Assembly (NCBI GenBank): GCA_943737045.1
Contig: CALSFV010000085.1
Coordinates: 263,001-327,000 of the forward strand
From: Parapristionchus giblindavisi
Lineage: Eukaryota; Nematoda; Chromadorea; Rhabditida; Diplogasteridae
Length of the DNA: 64,000 nt
Reading direction: 5' to 3'
Below the pieces are notes generated by a model. It was not told the DNA's origin and did not search any database. It was given only the letters and a program-made list of their open reading frames with translations. The translations under genes and the position numbers were made by a program. Positions 60,554-64,000 of this stretch are shown piece by piece. Position 1 is the stretch's first letter, and every line of letters starts with the position of its first letter.

Positions 60554-62022
60554 ATGCGGCACCGGAAGAACTCGATGGATCTCGCGTTGCGGGTGGAGTC
60601 GTGGACGACCGAACACATCGCCAGATGGATCTCAGGTACGCCAGTCACAAGGGTAGATTAGTTTTCTTTCCGGGGAATACAAACCATAAGTTAGTTACGC
60701 CACACTATTGATCGATATGTTAGCCGGCTTTTACTCAAATTTGGCACATATTCGGCATTAAATTAGCGGAATTAGTAAATGTGAAATGGGAAAAAAGTGT
60801 AATTTGATATGACTTACAGGGGTGTGTCCTGGGCAGAACACGTCGAGCCTACGACTACACAGTGGGAAGCATCTGATACTCGTCGACAACGACGACCTCG
60901 TTGAAGGCGGTATCAAGTCGTTCGGAAAACGAAAGATGATCCTCCAAGCGCTCACTCTGCTCAAATACTTTGTAAGTTAATTTAATGGCACACCCCAAGC
61001 TAATTTTACTCTCCACATTGGCAATACTCTCTTGCATCCAAAGAAAGCGAGAGAGTGTGGCCAGACAGGGGAATTTAAAATTGGATTGGGATTTGCCTTT
61101 CAACATATATGTCAACAAATATTTTGATTACGCGAACCTTAAAGATAAAGATATCGCGTCGGATTTATATGAGTAAACGGAATATGAAACGTTACAAATA
61201 CGAAATTATTGTGTGTGAATGATTTTGATGATTTCAGTGCTACGAGGCACCACGCGAGAATCTCGAGACATTATGCGCTTCACTAGCGGCTTCCTGTGAA
61301 CAGGTATGGTTCATGACTAGGAGCCATACATGGGCGCCAACATGGGTGTGCCCCCCCCCCCCTGTAAAATTAGGGATTTTCCAAGATTTGTGGAATGCCC
61401 CCTGTAAAAAATGACGTTTAGGTGAAATTTTAGAAAAAATAGTGAAAGCCCCCTGTAAAATTAACCATTTTTCGTTCGAATGCCCTCTGTAGAATCGAGC
61501 TCCAGGTACCCCGCCCATGCATACTAGGAGCATGCGTGGATAACCTTTGTGGCTGTATATTATATTCGGGTGGGTTACAAGTTGAAGGATTCACTGGGGT
61601 GTATTTTCGTTAGCGACAATGCCGCCTACGTATGACTAGGAGTTCGATTACGCTCGGAAATAAAAAAAAATACTTTGACTACCAAACTATATGGTCTATG
61701 CTATCATATAACTATATGGCCTTATCATATATGACCGATGAAAGATAACAATATATTTGGCTAAACAAACCTATTTGTTGAATTAAAATGTAAAATATAC
61801 TCCAATGCGAATCAGTCTAAACTCGAGCATGACGGAGCATAAGAATTTTGTGATTGATAACTAGTGGGGAATAAAGGTGCGTTTTCGTGTCGGCGATGTA
61901 AACGCATGCACATTAGCAAGCTGTCATCGATTTGAACGCGGGATTTTCAATAGAAAAGATGAAATATTACTATTTTTGTGTGGCAGCTACAACTATCGAA
62001 GAATTGCAAAGCTAATTTTCTA

Positions 62023-62065
<43 letters not shown>

Positions 62066-62285
62066 TAATAATAATTAGATAAATGGTTGACAGACACGCC
62101 AAGAGCTTCTCTCTGTTCAAGGTCAACGTCAAGTGGCCACTAAGCGAGCACAGGTATCTATTATATTGTAACCTTTTTTTTAAAAACCAGTTCGTTATTC
62201 AGATTGTCGCTTGCCTAAACAACATCCTCTCCGGTGTCTCTAACATGGTCGAACACGCGAAGAAGCTGATCTTCTGGCTGGACAG
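60554..62285 (+). CDS. cnk-1: CNK (connector enhancer of KSR), N-terminal part
   Basis: Five exons are visible: 60554-60635, 60820-60971, 61238-61303, 62094-62153, 62203-62285. They encode a SAM domain (WTTEHIARWISG ... GGIKSFGKRKMILQALTLL, about residues 13-75) and the start of the CRIC domain, whose NMVEHAKKLIFWLDR matches the conserved CNK motif. CNK is a membrane-associated scaffold for Ras/Raf/KSR signalling. The gene continues past the window; the PDZ and PH domains are not seen by 64000. Intron 3 has two CATA elements, intron 2 a family-H hairpin. Confidence 0.85.
60975..61110. mobile_element. Family-H element in CNK intron 2
   Basis: CACACCCCAAGCTAATTTTA left end and AGAGAGTGTGGCCAGACAGG inside, inverse of the same core in other copies. 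Confidence 0.6.
61325..61522. mobile_element. Family-A CATA element in CNK intron 3
   Basis: CATACATGGGCGCC...CGCCCATGCAT, with ACTAGGAGC at 61316-61324 and again at 61523-61531. Confidence 0.92.
61532..61634. mobile_element. Second small CATA-type element at the same target
   Basis: ATGCGTGGATAAC...GCCGCCTACGTATG, flanked by ACTAGGAGC and ACTAGGAG (61635-61642). It shares the target repeat with the preceding family-A element. Confidence 0.75.
62022..62078. repeat. (AAT)n microsatellite
   Basis: About 15 AAT units ending next to a CNK acceptor. Confidence 0.95.
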
Positions 62286-64000
62286 GTAATCAATAATCTC
62301 GAATAGCAATGGGTATATGTAACCAAGCATTGATTGGCCCTGATAATTCCTATAGGTGCATAGTAAAAGGTATAGGTAAAGGTACATCCCGTTATTCAAT
62401 TAAATGTGAAGTATGCTTTGAAAAAAAACATGCAAATGTGGCAAAAAGGAACCTGCAGTAGATCTAGGCCCGTGATAATTATAAGTATTATCGATCGATA
62501 AATGAGAATAATTGTTGATATTGATTGAATATTGTATATGAAGAGTGGGGGAATAAATGGATAAAGTGCTTGTCTTCATCGGCGAAGTTGTAAAATAACG
62601 TCGAGTGAGAAATGAGATTGGAATAGAAGGAAAATCGCTAGTCTATGCACCTGCCCCTCCTCCCCCCTTCCCCTATCACATATTCATCTTACACTCCATC
62701 CAGATGTTCGTCTTCAGAGTGGTTTTATTAATCGATATTTCGAACTAATATCTATTCGTTGGCTTGGCTAGGACTTCTGTCAAGATATACGCGCAAGATG
62801 AACTGATAAATATAAGAATGAATTGAAGCTCATAAGTCTACGAAGGACCCCTGCCATGACCCACCTCACCAAGTTTTCATTTAGTCACTAACAGTATGAC
62901 CGAGGACTAAAGCGCTCTATTGGGTAGCTCATTCAGACAGAATACAAAATATTCACCAGAGAAGGGAGAGAATTTGTAATTGTTAGCCTTTTTTATGACT
63001 AGTTCTGCCTCTGCTCTAGATTGTTTTCACTACTTCAGCTTGTTAGTATGGCATTCGAGTAGCAAGACCAGGTGATTTGAAGTTTACGATTTATGTCAAA
63101 GGGACATTTATGACAATGTCTAGTTAATGTAAGATGGTCGAGGCTTGGAAAAGTACAAGAATAAATAATGCCCTAGTACGCCAAAGTGGCTAGAAATACT
63201 AAACATCGGTGAGTAGAATAATATGGAATGAACCTTGACTGAGCTGGCCGAGAAACGGTTAAAACAACAAAGTCGCGGGGGTGTTTTAGAGGGGACCAAG
63301 TGGGAATTGATTCGTCCTCTTTCGACTCCTTTCTTCTTCGTCGTCTTCTTCTTTTCTAATGGTGAAGATTGTCTAATGGGGGAAAAGACAACAGAAGATG
63401 GAATTAGGGAATGAGATGGCATGGGAGGGGGGAGATAGAGATGGAGGGTGGGGATTGAAAAGGGGGAATAAAGACATACATATTCATACACTCACAAAGT
63501 GAAGAACGACCCACTCTATATATGGCTCATTTCGGTATCTACCCATTATGTAAGGGTCATTGTTTATATAACAAATTACAATTTAAGCGAAAAATAACGA
63601 TAAAAAAATAATGGTGAGGGTAACGAAAATGTATGAGATGGCATGTGAGTGAAGGGGAAGGGGATGGAGGGTGGAGATTGAATGAGGAGATTGAAAAGGG
63701 GGCAATGAAGAGATGTGCGTGAACGGTGGATGGACTAATGATAGAGATGGGCAGGATAATGCATTGTGGAGTATTTTCTGAATTAAATGAATAGGATATA
63801 AGCCCTTACCGATATCGCTGCTTTAGCGACGGGCACCCATCAACCCCTTTATGTCATTCTCTTTAATGTTGCGTATAATATGATGGAATAAAGAATACGA
63901 ATAGTTTGCATGCTCATTAGACTTAAAATTGTAAGATGAGAACTTTTTTATCGTAAAATTGTCAATATATTTACAATAGTTTAATATGGAAAGTTTATTG
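62286..64000. other. CNK intron or downstream; no exon seen
   Basis: No further CNK exon was found. A purine-rich region (63370-63720) and a degenerate family-D-like stretch (about 63515-63637, with AAGCGAAAAATAACGA) are present. Confidence 0.45.

Noticed and set aside
63120..63491. 123-codon minus-strand frame near the window end
   Set aside because: Arises from a purine/pyrimidine-skewed tract (Ser/Pro-rich translation) without splice or family support.

Overview
The window is eukaryotic and almost certainly metazoan: genes are split by many short GT-AG introns and one gene (BBS5) is a core ciliary gene. A nematode is the best guess. BBS5 and CNK are close neighbours here, and C. elegans bbs-5 (R01H10.6) and cnk-1 (R01H10.8) are also near neighbours (recalled, not searched). 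Several start codons lie just behind an acceptor-like sequence with no visible upstream exon, as expected for spliced-leader trans-splicing. The BBS5 promoter carries an RFX/DAF-19-type X-box.

Layout. 0-7.6 kb: no gene I can recognise, but several inverted-repeat elements, including a 1.06 kb palindrome built from 126-bp tandem units. 7.6-14 kb (minus): the second half of an ABCC/MRP transporter whose second membrane domain is present in three tandem copies and whose reading frame is broken; I read it as a pseudogene. 14.2-15.1 kb (minus): an intact five-exon gene for a small membrane protein with a Cys4 tail. 16-28 kb: transposon-rich, with a dead mariner transposase interrupted by a MITE, a 2.2 kb fold-back with TTAA ends and a hAT-type MITE. 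28.8-31.0 kb (plus): a complete 13-exon PP1-type phosphatase whose N-terminal region includes a piece of repeat DNA. 31.9-36 kb: paired CpG-rich arrays around a 1.46 kb TIR-bounded segment that carries a four-exon candidate secreted-protein gene. 36.1-38.5 kb (minus): an intact 168-aa gene of unknown function whose largest intron is almost entirely a fold-back element. 39.1-42.8 kb (plus): complete BBS5, 12 exons. 43.3-60.4 kb (minus): complete INPP4-type PI(3,4)P2 4-phosphatase, 28 exons, tail-to-tail with BBS5 and head-to-head with CNK. 60.55-62.3 kb (plus): the 5' end of CNK (SAM and start of the CRIC domain), running off the window.

The most unusual content is mobile DNA. At least five families of short (about 80-200 bp) elements have termini of the form CATA...TATG and 8-bp target duplications. 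They are concentrated in INPP4 and CNK introns, nest in each other, and twice sit side by side sharing one repeated target sequence. A head-to-head Penelope-like element with a GIY-YIG domain and hammerhead-like motifs lies in an INPP4 intron.

Functionally, BBS5 serves ciliary trafficking, and INPP4 and CNK act in phosphoinositide and Ras/MAPK signalling. Exon boundaries were derived by hand from reading-frame and phase continuity, so single-exon errors are possible; the full-length models of BBS5, INPP4, PP1, the 166-aa and the 168-aa genes all close in frame.
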